Of a stretch of DNA of 5,013 nucleotides, positions 5,003 to 5,013 are shown piece after piece. The notes below the pieces were generated by a model. The model saw only the letters and a program-made list of their open reading frames with translations, was not told the origin of the DNA and made no database searches. Source of the DNA: Clostridia bacterium. GTDB taxonomy: Bacteria > Bacillota > Clostridia > Oscillospirales > CAG-272. Both the position numbers and the translations under genes were made by a program. The DNA is taken from contig JAFTLM010000130.1 of the NCBI GenBank assembly GCA_017455945.1, forward strand, positions 1 to 5,013, given 5' to 3'. Numbering within the stretch: the first letter of the stretch is position 1; every line of letters starts with the position of its first letter.

Positions 5003-5013
5003 TTCGCAAAAAG
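4990..5013. repeat. 24-bp direct terminal repeat, right copy
   Basis: Identical over 24 of 24 bases to positions 1-24, same orientation. Here it is preceded by GCCAAAGGCG and forms the right arm of the hairpin at 4965-5002. The window ends within it. Confidence 0.8.

Noticed and set aside
1..5013. A small plasmid, phage genome or composite transposon, suggested by direct and inverted terminal repeats
   Set aside because: No replication, capsid, integrase or transposase gene is present; the genes are ordinary chromosomal ones, and the repeats are low-complexity and diverged.
1..5013. CRISPR array, tRNA or rRNA genes
   Set aside because: No regularly spaced repeats of 23-40 bases with unique spacers were seen, and no cloverleaf or rRNA-like stretches were recognised on either strand.

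Overview
This window looks like chromosomal DNA from a spore-forming Firmicute of the class Clostridia, probably a gut or rumen Oscillospiraceae/Ruminococcaceae-type bacterium. The evidence is a SpoVAC protein and a CotF-type spore coat protein, strong AGGAGG-like ribosome binding sites, consensus sigma-A promoters in A+T-rich intergenic gaps, and intergenic repeats rich in CTTTTT/AAAAAG hexamers. The lineage below class level is an inference.

Layout. Positions 1-175 are non-coding, with repeat-like sequence and three consecutive small hairpins. Positions 176-1575 hold a tight four-gene minus-strand sporulation operon. In transcription order it is a conserved helical protein of unknown function (149 aa), a 61-aa CotF-like helical protein, a CotF-family coat protein (89 aa) and SpoVAC (144 aa), followed by a hairpin terminator. 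A 141-bp intergenic region with two GTCAA/TTGAC palindromes separates this operon from the divergent dut gene (dUTPase, plus strand). A bidirectional terminator lies between dut and a convergent AraC-family regulator gene (minus strand). A 170-bp divergent promoter region follows, then a plus-strand sugar isomerase gene of the L-fucose/L-arabinose isomerase family with a very good intrinsic terminator. The last 270 bases are non-coding, with repeats and hairpins.

The genes form three functional groups. The sporulation operon would contribute to the spore coat and, through SpoVAC, to dipicolinic-acid movement across the spore inner membrane. Dut removes dUTP from the nucleotide pool. The AraC regulator and isomerase are a plausible regulator/target pair for pentose or deoxyhexose use, but no transporter or kinase is present, so the sugar is unknown.

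The window begins and ends with the same 24 bases in direct orientation, embedded in diverged repeat sequence that also occurs as an inverted pair on the two flanks. This most likely reflects a dispersed intergenic repeat, or a sequence assembly that stopped in one. It is unlikely to be a real circular element. I did not find a convincing new defence, mobile or RNA-guided system here. The most interesting leads are the flanking repeat family, the twin palindromes in the spo/dut gap, and the SpoVAC gene sitting alone with coat genes.
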